From an uncultured Marinobacterium sp. (GTDB lineage: Bacteria; Pseudomonadota; Gammaproteobacteria; Pseudomonadales; Balneatricaceae), in the NCBI GenBank assembly GCA_947501565.1, contig CANMWJ010000018.1, positions 23,532 through 87,531 of the forward strand: 64,000 nt of DNA, in the 5' to 3' direction. Below the pieces are notes generated by a model. That model had not been told where the DNA came from. It was given only the letters and a program-made list of their open reading frames with translations, and did not search any database. The first letter of the stretch is position 1. Each line of letters starts with the position of its first letter. The translations under genes and the position numbers were made by a program. Shown here in pieces: positions 9,348 through 18,832 of this stretch.

Positions 9348-9376
9348 AAAAAAGCCTCCTTCGGGAGGCTTTTTTT
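9348..9376 (+). terminator. Intrinsic terminator of glnA
   Basis: Stem AAAGCCTCC / GGAGGCTTT with a short TTC(G) loop and a run of T, 20 bp after the glnA stop. It separates glnA from ntrBC, which has its own promoter. Confidence 0.93.
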
Positions 9377-9460
9377 ATGCCTGAAATAAGGTCGTTTGCA
9401 GATAGGGCTGTTGTTGCTGGTGAAAACCAGGGGCCTTAAGAGGGGGCAAAAAACTCCATA

Positions 9461-9490
9461 TGCACTAAAATGGTGCATAGGTGTGGTGCA
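9461..9490. promoter_or_regulatory. Overlapping NtrC sites upstream of ntrB
   Basis: TGCACTAAAATGGTGCA (9461-9477) is a perfectly palindromic NtrC box. It shares 4 bp with a second, weaker 17-mer at 9474-9490 that ends TGGTGCA. The pair lies about 85-110 bp before a sigma-54-like promoter, implying NtrC controls its own operon. Confidence 0.82.
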
Positions 9491-9573
9491 GTTTTTTGTG
9501 CCACGTCGATAAATTGTTCGGTTAAGTGCGTAATCAGGGTGCGCCTGCTTGTTTTGCAAGGGATCTGTAAAGC

Positions 9574-9589
9574 TGGTTTGTTTTTTGCA
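9574..9589 (+). promoter_or_regulatory. Sigma-54 promoter of ntrBC
   Basis: TGGTTTGTTTTTTGCA has GG at 9575-9576 and GC at 9587-9588, separated by exactly 10 bp. Transcription would begin near 9600, which argues that translation starts at the internal ATG 9667 rather than the ATG at 9601. Confidence 0.75.
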
Positions 9590-9666
9590 TTTCTCTATAC
9601 ATGAGTTTTTCATGCCCCGGATATAAACGTAAAAGACAGGCTGTAGAGAAAGGTGACGGGAACCCG

Positions 9667-10749
9667 ATGCTCGTGAATGAGATGTTTAAGAAGATCCTCG
9701 AAAACCTCGGCACTGCCGTGGTGCTGCTGGATGGGCAGATGTATATCCAGTACATGAACCCGGCGGCAGAGATGCTGCTGGCTGCGAGTACCCGTCAGCT
9801 ACAGCGTCGAGATATAGCAGAGTGGTTTGCCACCGATGAGGAGCAGCTGCAGGGACTGAAGCGCTCCCTGCATAGCGGCCATCCTTTTACCCGACGTGAA
9901 GCGAAACTGTGTAATCAGTCGGATCAGATGCTGACAGTGGATTACACCGTGAACCCACTGCCGATGACGGGCGAGAACTGGCTACTGCTGGAGATCGAAG
10001 CCCGTGATCGCCTGATCCGGATCGAGCGGGAGGAGGAGTTACTGACCCGTCATGCAACAGCGCAGATGCTGGTGCGCGGTCTGGCCCACGAGATCAAGAA
10101 TCCGCTTGGAGGATTGCGCGGCGCTGCGCAGCTGCTTGAGCGTGAGCTGGACGATGTCTCTCTGCACGATTACACCCAGGTGATTATCGAAGAGGCGGAT
10201 CGTTTGCGTAATCTCGTCGATCGCATGTTGGGGCCGCGGAAGTTGCCCGATATCGACGACGTGAACATCCATGCGATTCTGGAGCGCGTCTGTAGTCTGG
10301 TCGGTGCCGAGAGCGCTGGTAGCGTCAAGCTCGAACGCGATTATGATCCGAGTATTCCTGAGTTTCGTGGTGATTCAGAGCAGCTGATACAGGCGATTCT
10401 GAACATCGTGCGCAACGGTATGCAGGCGCTGCAGACCAGTGAAACGCCGGAGCCAACGATCAAGCTGCAGACCCGCACTCTGCGTCAGGTCACGCTGGGT
10501 ACTGAGAAGCACCGTCTGGTGTGCTGTGTGCGGATCGAAGACAACGGTCCGGGTATCCCTGAGCAGCTATTGAGCCAGATCTTCTATCCGATGGTCAGCG
10601 GTCGTGCGGACGGTTCCGGTCTGGGATTGTCGATCGCCCAGTCGATCATCAATCAGCATCACGGTCTGATCGAATGTGATACCCGTCCGGGGCGAACCTT
10701 ATTCGAACTTTTTATCCCTTTGGAGTTGAACCATGAGTCTGTCAGGTAG
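9667..10749 (+). CDS. ntrB: Nitrogen regulation sensor kinase NtrB (GlnL)
   Basis: Cytoplasmic histidine kinase/phosphatase that, with PII, sets the phosphorylation of NtrC. The 360-residue protein has an N-terminal PAS domain (about 8-75), the H-box GLAHEIKNPLGGLRGAAQLL with His141, and the N (IVRNGMQAL), G1 (EDNGPGIP) and G2 (GSGLGLSIAQ) boxes of the ATPase domain. I chose ATG 9667 (AAAGGTGA upstream) because the sigma-54 start lies at about 9600 and NtrB proteins begin close to the PAS domain. It overlaps ntrC by 17 bp, so translation is probably coupled. Confidence 0.95.
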   Translation: MLVNEMFKKILENLGTAVVLLDGQMYIQYMNPAAEMLLAASTRQLQRRDIAEWFATDEEQLQGLKRSLHSGHPFTRREAKLCNQSDQMLTVDYTVNPLPMTGENWLLLEIEARDRLIRIEREEELLTRHATAQMLVRGLAHEIKNPLGGLRGAAQLLERELDDVSLHDYTQVIIEEADRLRNLVDRMLGPRKLPDIDDVNIHAILERVCSLVGAESAGSVKLERDYDPSIPEFRGDSEQLIQAILNIVRNGMQALQTSETPEPTIKLQTRTLRQVTLGTEKHRLVCCVRIEDNGPGIPEQLLSQIFYPMVSGRADGSGLGLSIAQSIINQHHGLIECDTRPGRTLFELFIPLELNHESVR

Positions 10750-12163
10750 TGTATGGGTCGTTGATGACGACCGCTCAATTCGCTGGGTACTGGAGAAAGC
10801 ACTCACTGCCGAGGGCGTCAATAACACCGTGTTCGACAGCGCAGATGTGCTGATCCAGGCGCTGGAAAGCCAGGTGCCTGATGCCATTATCAGTGATATC
10901 CGTATGCCGGGTACCGACGGTCTGGCGTTGCTCGAGCACATTCAGGAGACGCACCCGCAGATTCCGATCATTATTATGACGGCGCACTCCGACCTGGATT
11001 CAGCCGTAGCGTCCTATAAAGGTGGTGCCTTCGAATATCTGCCTAAGCCGTTCGACGTGGACGAGGCGGTGGCGCTGGTTAAGCGTGCGCTGGAGCATGC
11101 GTTTGAGCAGCAGAAGCAGGTCGAGGAGCAGGTGGCGGATGCGGGTACCGAGATTATCGGTGAAGCGCCTGCAATGCAGGAGGTGTTCCGGGCGATCGGG
11201 CGTCTCTCTCAGTCTAATATCACCGTGCTGATCAACGGTGAATCGGGTACCGGTAAGGAGCTGGTGGCCCATGCGCTGCATAAACACAGTCCGCGCCGAG
11301 AGAGTCCGTTTATCCCATTGAATATGGCCGCGATCCCACATGATCTGATTGAGTCGGAGTTGTTTGGTCACGAGAAGGGCGCGTTTACCGGCGCTGCCGC
11401 CGCGCGACGCGGCCGTTTCGAACAGGCGGACGGCGGTACACTGTTTCTGGATGAGATTGGCGACATGCCCGCCGATGCGCAGACCCGTTTGTTGCGTGTG
11501 CTGGCGGACAGCGAGTTTTACCGCGTGGGTGGTCATACACCGGTTAAGGTGGATGTGCGTATCATTGCTGCGACACACCAGAATCTGGAAAAGCTGGTGC
11601 AGGAGGGGCGTTTCCGTGAGGACCTTTTCCACCGCCTGAACGTGATCCGTGTACATCTGCCAACCCTGGCGGAGCGACGTGAGGATATACCGCGTCTGGC
11701 GCGTCACTTCCTCAATGTGTCGGCTGAGGAGCTGAACGTTGAGCCAAAGATCCTCAGTGCTGAAGCGGAAGCTTACATGTGTGGCCTGTCATGGGCGGGT
11801 AACGTACGTCAGCTGGAGAACACCTGTCGTTGGCTGACCGTGATGGCCTCCGGGCGTGAAGTGCTGGTGTCCGATCTGCCGCCGGAGCTGCTGGAAGCTG
11901 AGGCCGGGGAGGTAGTCACCGGTAATAACTGGCAGGGTGCGTTGCGCAACTGGGCGGATCAGCAACTGGCATCGGGTAATACCGGATTGCTGGATGAAGC
12001 GGTGCCTGCCTTTGAGCGGATCATGATTGAAACCGCGCTGAAGCACACCGCAGGTCGTCGTCGTGATGCCGCAAATCTGTTGGGTTGGGGGCGCAACACC
12101 CTGACCCGTAAGATCAAAGAGCTGGATATGGATACCAGCACCGGCAGTGCCGACCCGGAATAA
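10733..12163 (+). CDS. ntrC: Nitrogen regulation response regulator NtrC (GlnG)
   Basis: Sigma-54-dependent activator of nitrogen genes. The 476-residue protein has a receiver domain with phospho-acceptor Asp55 in [11 protein letters not shown], an AAA+ domain with Walker A GESGTGKE (169-176), the sigma-54 contact loop GAFTGA (216-221), Walker [11 protein letters not shown], and a Fis-type helix-turn-helix at the C-terminus ([20 protein letters not shown]). All key residues are intact. It should act at the boxes at 7714, 7745 and 9461 in this window. Confidence 0.98.
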   Translation: MSLSGSVWVVDDDRSIRWVLEKALTAEGVNNTVFDSADVLIQALESQVPDAIISDIRMPGTDGLALLEHIQETHPQIPIIIMTAHSDLDSAVASYKGGAFEYLPKPFDVDEAVALVKRALEHAFEQQKQVEEQVADAGTEIIGEAPAMQEVFRAIGRLSQSNITVLINGESGTGKELVAHALHKHSPRRESPFIPLNMAAIPHDLIESELFGHEKGAFTGAAAARRGRFEQADGGTLFLDEIGDMPADAQTRLLRVLADSEFYRVGGHTPVKVDVRIIAATHQNLEKLVQEGRFREDLFHRLNVIRVHLPTLAERREDIPRLARHFLNVSAEELNVEPKILSAEAEAYMCGLSWAGNVRQLENTCRWLTVMASGREVLVSDLPPELLEAEAGEVVTGNNWQGALRNWADQQLASGNTGLLDEAVPAFERIMIETALKHTAGRRRDAANLLGWGRNTLTRKIKELDMDTSTGSADPE

Positions 12164-12266
12164 CCGACGAGACTCTCCGCTGATCACAGGGGCTGTTGAA
12201 GCAAGACGGCCCCTGGCTTACACTCCGGCGCAACTTTTCCGTGAACAGAGTCTGGCCGGTACCCTC

Positions 12267-12731
12267 ATGCTGCATGTCGTATTGTTTGAACCTGAAATCC
12301 CGCCGAATACCGGCAACATCATCCGGTTGTGCGCCAATACTGGTTTTACCCTGCACCTGGTGGAGCCGCTTGGCTTTGATTTTGACGATAAAAAGCTGCG
12401 CCGGGCAGGACTGGATTACCACGAGTTTGCGGCTGTGCAGGTGCATCCCGATCTGGATACTGCGTTGCAGCAGATTCAGCCAAAAAATGTCTGGGCGTTG
12501 AGCACCAAAGGGACAGCGAGTTACGCGGAAGCCAGCTACGCTGCCGGTGATGTGCTGCTGTTTGGCCCGGAAACCCGCGGCCTACCCGCCGATATCCGTG
12601 ATGCACTTCCCCCGGAAACGCTGCTGCGTTTGCCAATGAAAGAGGGCAGTCGTAGCCTGAATCTATCGAACGCCTGTGCAATCGTCGTGTACGAAGCCTG
12701 GAAACAGTTGGGTTTTGCCAGCGGACAGTAA
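12267..12731 (+). CDS. trmL: tRNA (cytidine/uridine-34-2'-O)-methyltransferase TrmL
   Basis: A SPOUT methyltransferase that 2'-O-methylates the wobble nucleotide of tRNA-Leu isoacceptors. The 154-residue length equals that of E. coli TrmL. Seen: the N-terminal MLHVVLFEPEIPPNTGNIIR, the knot motifs LLFGPETRGLP (near 93-103) and the C-terminal MKEGSRSLNLSNACAIVVYE. I start at ATG 12267 rather than at 12147, because the upstream 40 codons overlap ntrC and are not family-like. It sits 103 bp after ntrC. Confidence 0.94.
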   Translation: MLHVVLFEPEIPPNTGNIIRLCANTGFTLHLVEPLGFDFDDKKLRRAGLDYHEFAAVQVHPDLDTALQQIQPKNVWALSTKGTASYAEASYAAGDVLLFGPETRGLPADIRDALPPETLLRLPMKEGSRSLNLSNACAIVVYEAWKQLGFASGQ

Positions 12732-12734
12732 GCG

Positions 12735-13208
12735 TTAATTGCTTAGCGGCGTCCAGCTGCTGAAGGTGGCCGCCTGGCCGCATTTGGTGCCGCTTTCGTC
12801 CAGCAGGTTCCAGACGATGGTTGGGCCAAGTTCGAAGCGTTTCCCGCTTTTACTGATACGTACGCCGCTGTAGTTATCGATATATCCCTGCTCCTCGACC
12901 TCTTTCAGCATGCGGGCACGTACCTCACGAAGATCTGCTTCTGCTGAAAGGCGCGATGGCATGCCGATAAATTCATCCCAGGGCAGCTCCCACAATTTCT
13001 GAGCGGTCAGGTTGGCGTAGATAAACTGCGGATCGCTCTGGCCGTTGTGCGCGAGCACTACATAGGGTGCATGGTAAAGCGCCTTTGCCAGTGCAAGAGG
13101 ATCGGTGGGAAGCGTGGTATCCAGCGGGTGGCCGAGCAGTTGTGCGAAACTCTGTTGCAGGCGCTGTGAGAGCGCGATAATTGACTCGTTTTGCCATGGC
13201 TGGTGCAT
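12735..13208 (-). CDS. MEKHLA domain protein
   Basis: A 157-residue cytoplasmic protein related to the MEKHLA domain, a PAS-like module found alone in bacteria and at the end of plant HD-ZIP III factors. Features: DPQFIYANLTAQKLWELPWD (about 60-80), FIGMPSRLSAE, and IDNYSGVRISKSGKRFEL (about 109-126), all typical of the family. Ligand and role are unknown. It ends 3 bp from the trmL stop (convergent). ATG 13208 is followed by a further possible ATG; I keep the first. Confidence 0.75.
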   Translation of the reverse strand: MHQPWQNESIIALSQRLQQSFAQLLGHPLDTTLPTDPLALAKALYHAPYVVLAHNGQSDPQFIYANLTAQKLWELPWDEFIGMPSRLSAEADLREVRARMLKEVEEQGYIDNYSGVRISKSGKRFELGPTIVWNLLDESGTKCGQAATFSSWTPLSN

Positions 13209-13288
13209 GAACTCTCCATCGCTGTGGCTTGTCAGGGCTGAGTAGTGCCTGAGATACTAGCGCCTAACATGAATAGAATGAACCGGTA

Positions 13289-13615
13289 ATGTTGATGCAG
13301 GATGTTATAATCCTCACCCAATCTGATCCGCTTAACTCCTCGCCGTCCTGCTGGACGGGCATTGACCATCGAGGGGCACAGGTCCGTTTCTGGGCCGGTG
13401 AGAATCAGCGGATTAACCTGCTGACGTTACAGCAGCAATTGTTACCCTGCGTGGTGCTGGTGGATCAGTTACACCAGACAGCGACGGGACGTGATGTAAG
13501 CGCGCAGGCGTTGATCAGTGTATTGCCCATGGCCGCAGTAGAGGTTGAAACCGTACTGACAGCGGGCGCGGCGGAGCAGCTCATCGCTTCTGCGACAGGT
13601 GCCAGAAAAGGTTAA
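13289..13615 (+). CDS. Hypothetical protein, 108 aa
   Basis: Not recognised. It is soluble, with no signal peptide. The start is uncertain between ATG 13289 and ATG 13295; neither has a strong ribosome site. The frame has normal codon use and sits alone between the MEKHLA gene (divergent) and the M14 peptidase gene downstream (66 bp gap). Confidence 0.45.
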   Translation: MLMQDVIILTQSDPLNSSPSCWTGIDHRGAQVRFWAGENQRINLLTLQQQLLPCVVLVDQLHQTATGRDVSAQALISVLPMAAVEVETVLTAGAAEQLIASATGARKG

Positions 13616-13681
13616 GCACCTGACGATAGATACTTCGTGCTTCTGCGATTGAAAAACACACAGTGCAAAACAGGTTTATTG

Positions 13682-14539
13682 ATGCGAATTCTCTCTGTCT
13701 TTGTAGCGTTACTGTTGTTGGGACAGAGTGCTGCCTGGGCGCAAAACACCGACGCGGTGAACGCCCTCTGCAAAAAAATTAGCAATAAGCTGGCCAGTGT
13801 CTCCTATCAGGAGTGTGCCGGGCTGAGCTACGATCAACCGCGTTATTTCTCGGCCAACGAGCAACCCATTCTGGAAACGCACTTCTCGGCCAACCCTGAG
13901 ATCAAGGACCCGATCCGTATTCTGTTTATCGGTGGCATCCACGGGGACGAATACTCAAGTGTCAGTGTGACCTTCAAGTGGCTTAACAAGCTTAAGAAAC
14001 ACCACAGTGGTGCTTTTGATTGGCATTTTCTGCCGCTGGCTAATCCGGATGGTTTGTTGCGTAAACGTTCCACCCGCGTCAATGCCAATAATGTGGACCT
14101 GAACCGAAACTTCATCCCAGCTCAGGGCGGACTGACACCGCTGGATCACTGGCATATCCATGCTGGAAAGCGCGCGCGTTACTACCCTGGCGAGAAACCG
14201 CTGAGCGAACCGGAAAGTCAGGTTATCCACAGGTTGATCGAAGAGTATCGGCCAACGGTGATCGTGTCGGTGCACGCGCCGCACGGTATTCTGGATTTCG
14301 ATGGCGATCAGCAGCCTCCGGAGCGTTTGGGGCCGCTGCAGTTACGTCATCTGGGAACCTATCCCGGTTCGCTGGGCAACTACAGCTGGTTTGTGAAAAG
14401 CGTACCGGTGCTGACCATCGAGCTGCCCTACGCGGGGATAATGCCGTCGCCGAAAGATATCAGTCATATGTGGGTCGATCTTGTGCGCTGGGTGCGTTAC
14501 AAGTCCAAACCAGAGGAGCAGGTGGCGGAGAAAAACTAA
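13682..14539 (+). CDS. Periplasmic M14-family zinc peptidase
   Basis: A 285-residue secreted carboxypeptidase-like enzyme. The start at ATG 13682 gives a signal peptide (MRILSVFVALLLLGQSAAWA, cleavage after AWA); the frame extends upstream to 13637 but lacks a signal there. Zinc ligands are visible in GGIHGDEYSS (H and E) and VSVHAPHG (H). LANPDG and NVDLNRNF are substrate-side motifs, and TIELPY supplies the catalytic glutamate. The pattern resembles murein-peptide amidases (MpaA-like), but here exported, so it may trim peptidoglycan peptides; this is inference. It shares a bidirectional terminator with secB. Confidence 0.8.
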   Translation: MRILSVFVALLLLGQSAAWAQNTDAVNALCKKISNKLASVSYQECAGLSYDQPRYFSANEQPILETHFSANPEIKDPIRILFIGGIHGDEYSSVSVTFKWLNKLKKHHSGAFDWHFLPLANPDGLLRKRSTRVNANNVDLNRNFIPAQGGLTPLDHWHIHAGKRARYYPGEKPLSEPESQVIHRLIEEYRPTVIVSVHAPHGILDFDGDQQPPERLGPLQLRHLGTYPGSLGNYSWFVKSVPVLTIELPYAGIMPSPKDISHMWVDLVRWVRYKSKPEEQVAEKN

Positions 14540-14556
14540 CCGCTTCTGTTTTCGGG

Positions 14557-14595
14557 ACATAAAAAAACCGGAGCCAAGGCTCCGGTTTTTTTATG
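14557..14595. terminator. Bidirectional intrinsic terminator
   Basis: Stem AACCGGAGCC / GGCTCCGGTT with a 2-nt centre is flanked by runs of A and T on both sides. It serves the M14 peptidase gene (plus) and secB (minus), which converge here. Confidence 0.93.
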
Positions 14596-14632
14596 TCTGC
14601 TTTGCTTTGGGCAAAGTGACTATCGTAGCTGC

Positions 14633-15112
14633 TTAGTGGCTTGCGCCTTCAGCCTGCGCCTGCTGCTGAGCCAGCTGCTGCGCGTACAGAGCGTCGAAGT
14701 TAACCGGTGCCAGCATCAGTGGAGGGAAGCTTGCTTTGGTTACCATGTTGTCGATCGCTTCACGTGCGTATGGGAACAGGATGTTCGGGCAGAACGCACC
14801 CAGCGTGTGGTGCAGTTCAGCTTCTTCCAGGCCAGCGATAGTGAAGATACCTGCCTGCTGGATCTCGGTCAGGAATGCGGTTTCACCTTCGTTGGTTACA
14901 GTCACGGTCAGAGTCAGTACTACTTCGTACGCGCCTTCACCCAGCTGCTGGGTGCGGGAGTTCATGTCCAGGTTGATCTCTGGCTGCCACGCTTTGGTGA
15001 ATACTTCCGGTGCGTTTGGTGATTCCAGAGAAGCGTCTTTCAGGTAAACGCGCTGTACTGCAAACTGTGGGCCCTGAGCTTCGGCCGCCTGGTTCTGTTC
15101 GTTCTCAGACAT
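14633..15112 (-). CDS. secB: Protein-export chaperone SecB
   Basis: Tetrameric cytoplasmic chaperone that holds precursors unfolded and hands them to SecA. It has 159 residues, starting [11 protein letters not shown] at ATG 15112; the longer frame to 15256 overlaps grxC and is not SecB-like. Seen: [19 protein letters not shown] (about 17-35), the binding-groove strand region with VTVTNEG, and the C-terminal [14 protein letters not shown] block. The acidic, alanine/glutamine-rich C-terminal tail is usual. It lies 28 bp after grxC, in a yibN-grxC-secB operon as in E. coli. Confidence 0.97.
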   Translation of the reverse strand: MSENEQNQAAEAQGPQFAVQRVYLKDASLESPNAPEVFTKAWQPEINLDMNSRTQQLGEGAYEVVLTLTVTVTNEGETAFLTEIQQAGIFTIAGLEEAELHHTLGAFCPNILFPYAREAIDNMVTKASFPPLMLAPVNFDALYAQQLAQQQAQAEGASH

Positions 15113-15140
15113 CGTAATATCCTTAAATTTAGTAGTACTG

Positions 15141-15395
15141 TTATTCGGCCAGCAGGGCGTCAAGTTTGCCCTGTTGCTCCAGTGCGAAAAGGTCGTCGCA
15201 ACCGCCAACGTGGGTATCACCGATAAAGATCTGCGGCACTGTGTGGCGCTGCGCACGCTGCATCATCTCCTGACGGGCGCCGGGCTGACGGTCAACGTCA
15301 ATCTCGGTATAGGCCACGCCTTTATGATCCAGCAGCATTTTTGCGCGGACACAGAAAGGGCAGAAGTTGCTGGAATAGATCAGAGTATCTTTCAT
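15141..15395 (-). CDS. grxC: Glutaredoxin 3
   Basis: An 84-residue dithiol glutaredoxin that reduces disulfides with glutathione. The active site CPFC is near residues 12-15, followed by [18 protein letters not shown], which holds the cis-proline and the glutathione-binding GGCDD. The start is ATG 15395; a GTG directly before it at 15398 is in frame, and the gene follows the yibN stop (15399) without a gap, indicating coupled translation. Confidence 0.95.
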   Translation of the reverse strand: MKDTLIYSSNFCPFCVRAKMLLDHKGVAYTEIDVDRQPGARQEMMQRAQRHTVPQIFIGDTHVGGCDDLFALEQQGKLDALLAE

Positions 15396-15398
15396 CAC

Positions 15399-15812
15399 TT
15401 ATTTGATCACTGGCAGAGACTGGTTTTTCCACTCGGTCATGCCGCCGGACAGACGTGCAACGTTGCTGAAACCTGCAGCCATCAGTTTCTTGCTCGCAGC
15501 ACCTGCGGTCTGACCCAGGTTGCAAACAACGATGACAGGCTTCTCTTTGTACTTGTTCAGCTCGTCCATACGACGGTCCAGCTCGGCCATCGGAATGTGG
15601 CGTGCGCCGGTAATGTGACCGGTGCTCCACTCTTTCTTCGGACGGATATCCAGAATGACCGCGTCTTCTTTGTTAATCAGCTGCGTTGCAATGGCCGGAG
15701 TAACCGACTTGCCCGCTCTACGGTTTTCGTTCCACAGTAACATTGCCAGGGTCAGCAGCCAGGCTGAAACCAGAAGGACATGGTTACCAATAAACTCGAT
15801 CACTTGTTCCAT
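15399..15812 (-). CDS. yibN: Membrane-anchored rhodanese-like protein YibN
   Basis: A 137-residue protein with one N-terminal membrane helix (about 8-27, VLLVSAWLLTLAMLLW) and a single rhodanese domain. The active-site cysteine lies in VVCNLGQTAG (about 97-106). Rhodaneses move sulfane sulfur; the exact acceptor is unknown. In E. coli YibN has been linked to the protein-insertion machinery, which would suit its operon with secB. ATG 15812. Confidence 0.9.
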   Translation of the reverse strand: MEQVIEFIGNHVLLVSAWLLTLAMLLWNENRRAGKSVTPAIATQLINKEDAVILDIRPKKEWSTGHITGARHIPMAELDRRMDELNKYKEKPVIVVCNLGQTAGAASKKLMAAGFSNVARLSGGMTEWKNQSLPVIK

Positions 15813-15967
15813 GGTTTTTCTCGAATCGAATGACCACTGGGGTCGGGCGGTTAAATCAAAGCCGGTAAGTATACAACGCGATCACGACGGGTATAAGGCG
15901 GAGACCTAAAATCTCTTAAATTCGTCTGAAAGTTGAACGGGCAGGGTGGAAATGGTCATGCGATTGG

Positions 15968-15997
15968 TTCGCGTTAGCGTCCTATTCAGAGTAAAAT
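15968..15997 (+). promoter_or_regulatory. Possible gpmI promoter
   Basis: TTCGCG (15968-15973), 18 bp, TAAAAT (15992-15997), about 45 bp before the gpmI start. The -10 is good and the -35 weak. Confidence 0.35.
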
Positions 15998-16044
15998 GGC
16001 CGCCAATTTTTCGACTCTAAAAACCGGGCAGGTTACCAGCTGAT

Positions 16045-17598
16045 ATGACTGACACGCGCGCGACTAAGGCACTGATTATTCTGGATGGCTTCGGTATCGA
16101 ACCATCTGAATCCTCCGCTATCGAAGCGGCTTCTACTCCAACCTGGGACCAGCTGCTGGCCAACAATCCGGTTTCCCGTATCGCAACTTCCGGTATGGCG
16201 GTAGGCCTGCCGGAAGGTCAGATGGGCAACTCCGAAGTGGGTCATATGAATATCGGCGCCGGTCGTACCGTATATCAGAACTTTACCCGCATCTCCAAAG
16301 CGATCGAAGACGGTGACTTCTTCGACAACGCGGTGCTGGTGGATGCGATGGATAAAGCGATCGCAGCGGGTAAAGCGGTGCATCTGATGGGGCTGTTGTC
16401 TCCGGGTGGCGTTCACAGCCATGAAGACCACATCCTGGCACTGATCGATATGGCGGCTAAGCGTGGTGCCAAGGCCATCTACCTGCACGCGATTCTGGAT
16501 GGCCGTGATATGCCACCGCGCTCTGCAGAACCATCGATTGCCAAGATGCAGGCTAAGTTCGAAGAGCTGGGCTTTGGCGGTATCGCGACCGTTGTGGGCC
16601 GTTACTATGCGATGGACCGCGACAACCGTTGGGACCGTGTACAGCTGGCTTACGATGCGATGACCCAGGGTACAGCACCACAGAACGCTAATGATGCTCA
16701 GGCGGCACTGGCTGCTGCTTATGCGCGTGATGAAAACGATGAGTTTGTACAGGCAACCGTGATCCAGGATGAGGCGGGTGAACCGCTGGCGACTGTGCAG
16801 GACGGTGATGCCCTGATCTGCGCAAACTTCCGCCCGGACCGTGCCCGTGAGATCACCCGTAGTTTTGTGGAAGGCGATGAGTTTGCGGGCTTTGAACGCG
16901 CGGCCAAACCAGCGCTAAGCAGCTACGTGATGATGACCGAATACGCTGCGGACATCGATACAGCTTGCGCATACCCTCCGCTGAAGATCACCAACGATCT
17001 GGGTGAATACCTGTCCGGTCTGGGTAAAACACAGCTGCGCATCGCAGAAACCGAGAAGTACGCACACGTGACCTTCTTCTTTAACGGCGGTCAGGAAGAT
17101 GTGTACGAAGGTGAAGAGCGTATTCTGGTGCCGTCTCCGGATGTAGCAACCTACGACCTGCAGCCAGAGATGAGCGCACCGGAAGTCACCGAGAAGCTGG
17201 TGGGTGCAATCAAGAGCGGTAAGTTTGATCTGATCGTCTGCAACTTCGCTAACGGCGACATGGTGGGTCACACCGGGGTCTTCGACGCGGCGGTTAAAGC
17301 GGTAGAAGCGGTAGATGGCTGCATCCGTGAGGTACTGGCTGCGATGGCCGAGGTTGGCGGTGAAACCCTGATCACGGCCGATCACGGTAACGTGGAGATG
17401 ATGCGTGATCCTTCCACCGGTCAACCGCACACTGCGCACACTACCTGGCCGGTAGCATTGGTATACGACGGCCCGCGTGGCGACCAGATCAGCCTTAAGG
17501 ACGGTGCCCTGTGTGACCTGGCGCCAACCCTGCTTGAGCTGATGGCGATCGATGCACCGGAGGAGATGACCGGTAGCTCGCTGGTCGAGTTCAAGTAA
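16045..17598 (+). CDS. gpmI: 2,3-bisphosphoglycerate-independent phosphoglycerate mutase
   Basis: Interconverts 3- and 2-phosphoglycerate in glycolysis and gluconeogenesis, using manganese and a phosphoserine intermediate. It has 517 residues (family about 510-515). Seen: [10 protein letters not shown] (9-18) for the first metal aspartate, the nucleophile Ser63 in [22 protein letters not shown]-like [12 protein letters not shown], and the second metal site [12 protein letters not shown] and TADHGN. First gene of a gpmI-envC-ctpA-yibQ run, the same order as gpmM-envC-yibQ in E. coli with ctpA inserted. Confidence 0.98.
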   Translation: MTDTRATKALIILDGFGIEPSESSAIEAASTPTWDQLLANNPVSRIATSGMAVGLPEGQMGNSEVGHMNIGAGRTVYQNFTRISKAIEDGDFFDNAVLVDAMDKAIAAGKAVHLMGLLSPGGVHSHEDHILALIDMAAKRGAKAIYLHAILDGRDMPPRSAEPSIAKMQAKFEELGFGGIATVVGRYYAMDRDNRWDRVQLAYDAMTQGTAPQNANDAQAALAAAYARDENDEFVQATVIQDEAGEPLATVQDGDALICANFRPDRAREITRSFVEGDEFAGFERAAKPALSSYVMMTEYAADIDTACAYPPLKITNDLGEYLSGLGKTQLRIAETEKYAHVTFFFNGGQEDVYEGEERILVPSPDVATYDLQPEMSAPEVTEKLVGAIKSGKFDLIVCNFANGDMVGHTGVFDAAVKAVEAVDGCIREVLAAMAEVGGETLITADHGNVEMMRDPSTGQPHTAHTTWPVALVYDGPRGDQISLKDGALCDLAPTLLELMAIDAPEEMTGSSLVEFK

Positions 17599-17606
17599 GA
17601 CGGATC

Positions 17607-17638
17607 GCGGGATCGGTTGATGTCTGAACTGATCCCGC
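17607..17638 (+). other. Stem-loop between gpmI and envC covering a possible envC start
   Basis: GCGGGATCGGTT (17607-17618) pairs with AACTGATCCCGC (17627-17638), a 12-bp stem with one G-U pair and an 8-nt loop. No T run follows, so it is not a normal terminator. The ATG at 17620 sits in the loop. Confidence 0.55.
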
Positions 17639-18777
17639 ACCTCCTTATGCGCCGAATCCTCCCCTTTATCCTCCTGATCTCACTGGCGTGCAGCAGTTAT
17701 GGCGCCGATGAGAAAGCCACTGCGTCCCAGATCCGGCAGCTGAAATCTGAAATCAGCAGCCTGCAGAAAACCCTCTCCAAACAGCAGGGCAAAGCCTCCA
17801 ACCTCAGTAATGCGCTGAAGAAAAGCGAGCTGGCGATCAACCGTATCGCTAAGCAGATACTGGCTCTCGATAAGCAGCTGAAACGCCTGGGCAGTCATGC
17901 CGGATCTTTGGAAGAGAAGCGTGATCAATTGCGCTCCGAACTGAACAAACGCTCCCGACATATCGCCAAGCAGCTGCGCGCGCAATACAAACAGGGACAG
18001 CAATCCTGGTTGCAGGTGTTGCTCACCCAGCGTAATCCTGAAGAGCTGTCGCGTATGATGCGTTACTTCGGTGAGATCAACAGCGAGCTGGCAGCACAGA
18101 TAAAGAGTTTCAGCGAACGTCTGGATCAGCTGAACAATACGGAAGCCGAGCTGTCGGATACAGAGCAGAAAATAATCCGCAAGCGGCGTGAATTGAAACG
18201 CGATGCCGCTGAACTGGCAGAGAAAAGGGCGGAACGTAAAACCGCACTCGCCGCGCTGCGTGGCAGTATCAAAACGGATAAACAGCGCCTGACCGGCCTT
18301 AAGGCGGATCGCTCGCGTCTGGAAGCCTTATTGCGCGAAGTTCAGCGTTCTGTGGATAAACTGTCGCTGGCGCATGACGGCAAGTCGTTCCGTTCACTGA
18401 AAGGCAAGCTGAGGTGGCCGGTCAAAGGGCCGGTGAAGCGTAGTTTCGGTAATGTCCTGGATGGCGTTAGTTATGATGGTATCTGGATCGGCAGCAAAAA
18501 CGGTCGTGCGGTTCAGGCGGCACATCACGGACGGGTGGTTTTCTCGGACTGGCTGCGTGGTTTCGGTTTGGTACTGATTATCGACCACGGCAGTAACTAT
18601 CTGACGTTGTACGGCTACAATGAAACACTGCAACGTGAGGTTGGCGATTGGGTCTCCGCCGGAGATGTGGTCGCTACTGTCGGGGCCAGCGGGGGACGTT
18701 CCGCCAGTGGCCTCTATTTCGCGATACGCTATAAAGGTAAGGCGACCAACCCAAGGCGTTGGCTGGGAAAACGTTAG
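17620..18777 (+). CDS. envC: Murein hydrolase activator EnvC
   Basis: A periplasmic division protein that activates the amidases AmiA/AmiB at the septum under FtsEX control. The 385-residue protein has a signal peptide ending near SYGA, a long coiled coil (about 35-260) and a C-terminal LytM domain (about 275-383). The LytM site is degenerate: the usual HxH is replaced by LYFAIR, as in EnvC, so it is an activator and not a peptidase. Start uncertain: ATG 17620 (GGGA 7 nt upstream, within a stem-loop) or ATG 17647 (no ribosome site but a more compact signal peptide). Confidence 0.9.
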   Translation: MSELIPHLLMRRILPFILLISLACSSYGADEKATASQIRQLKSEISSLQKTLSKQQGKASNLSNALKKSELAINRIAKQILALDKQLKRLGSHAGSLEEKRDQLRSELNKRSRHIAKQLRAQYKQGQQSWLQVLLTQRNPEELSRMMRYFGEINSELAAQIKSFSERLDQLNNTEAELSDTEQKIIRKRRELKRDAAELAEKRAERKTALAALRGSIKTDKQRLTGLKADRSRLEALLREVQRSVDKLSLAHDGKSFRSLKGKLRWPVKGPVKRSFGNVLDGVSYDGIWIGSKNGRAVQAAHHGRVVFSDWLRGFGLVLIIDHGSNYLTLYGYNETLQREVGDWVSAGDVVATVGASGGRSASGLYFAIRYKGKATNPRRWLGKR

Positions 18778-18832
18778 GCTGAATTTGGCTCGGTAGGTTA
18801 ACCTGCCGATTGCAGAGATTAAGGAATTGTTT

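Noticed and set aside
9601..9666. The upstream ATG 9601 as start of ntrB
   Set aside because: The sigma-54 promoter would start transcription at about this base, leaving no leader, and the extra residues are not NtrB-like.
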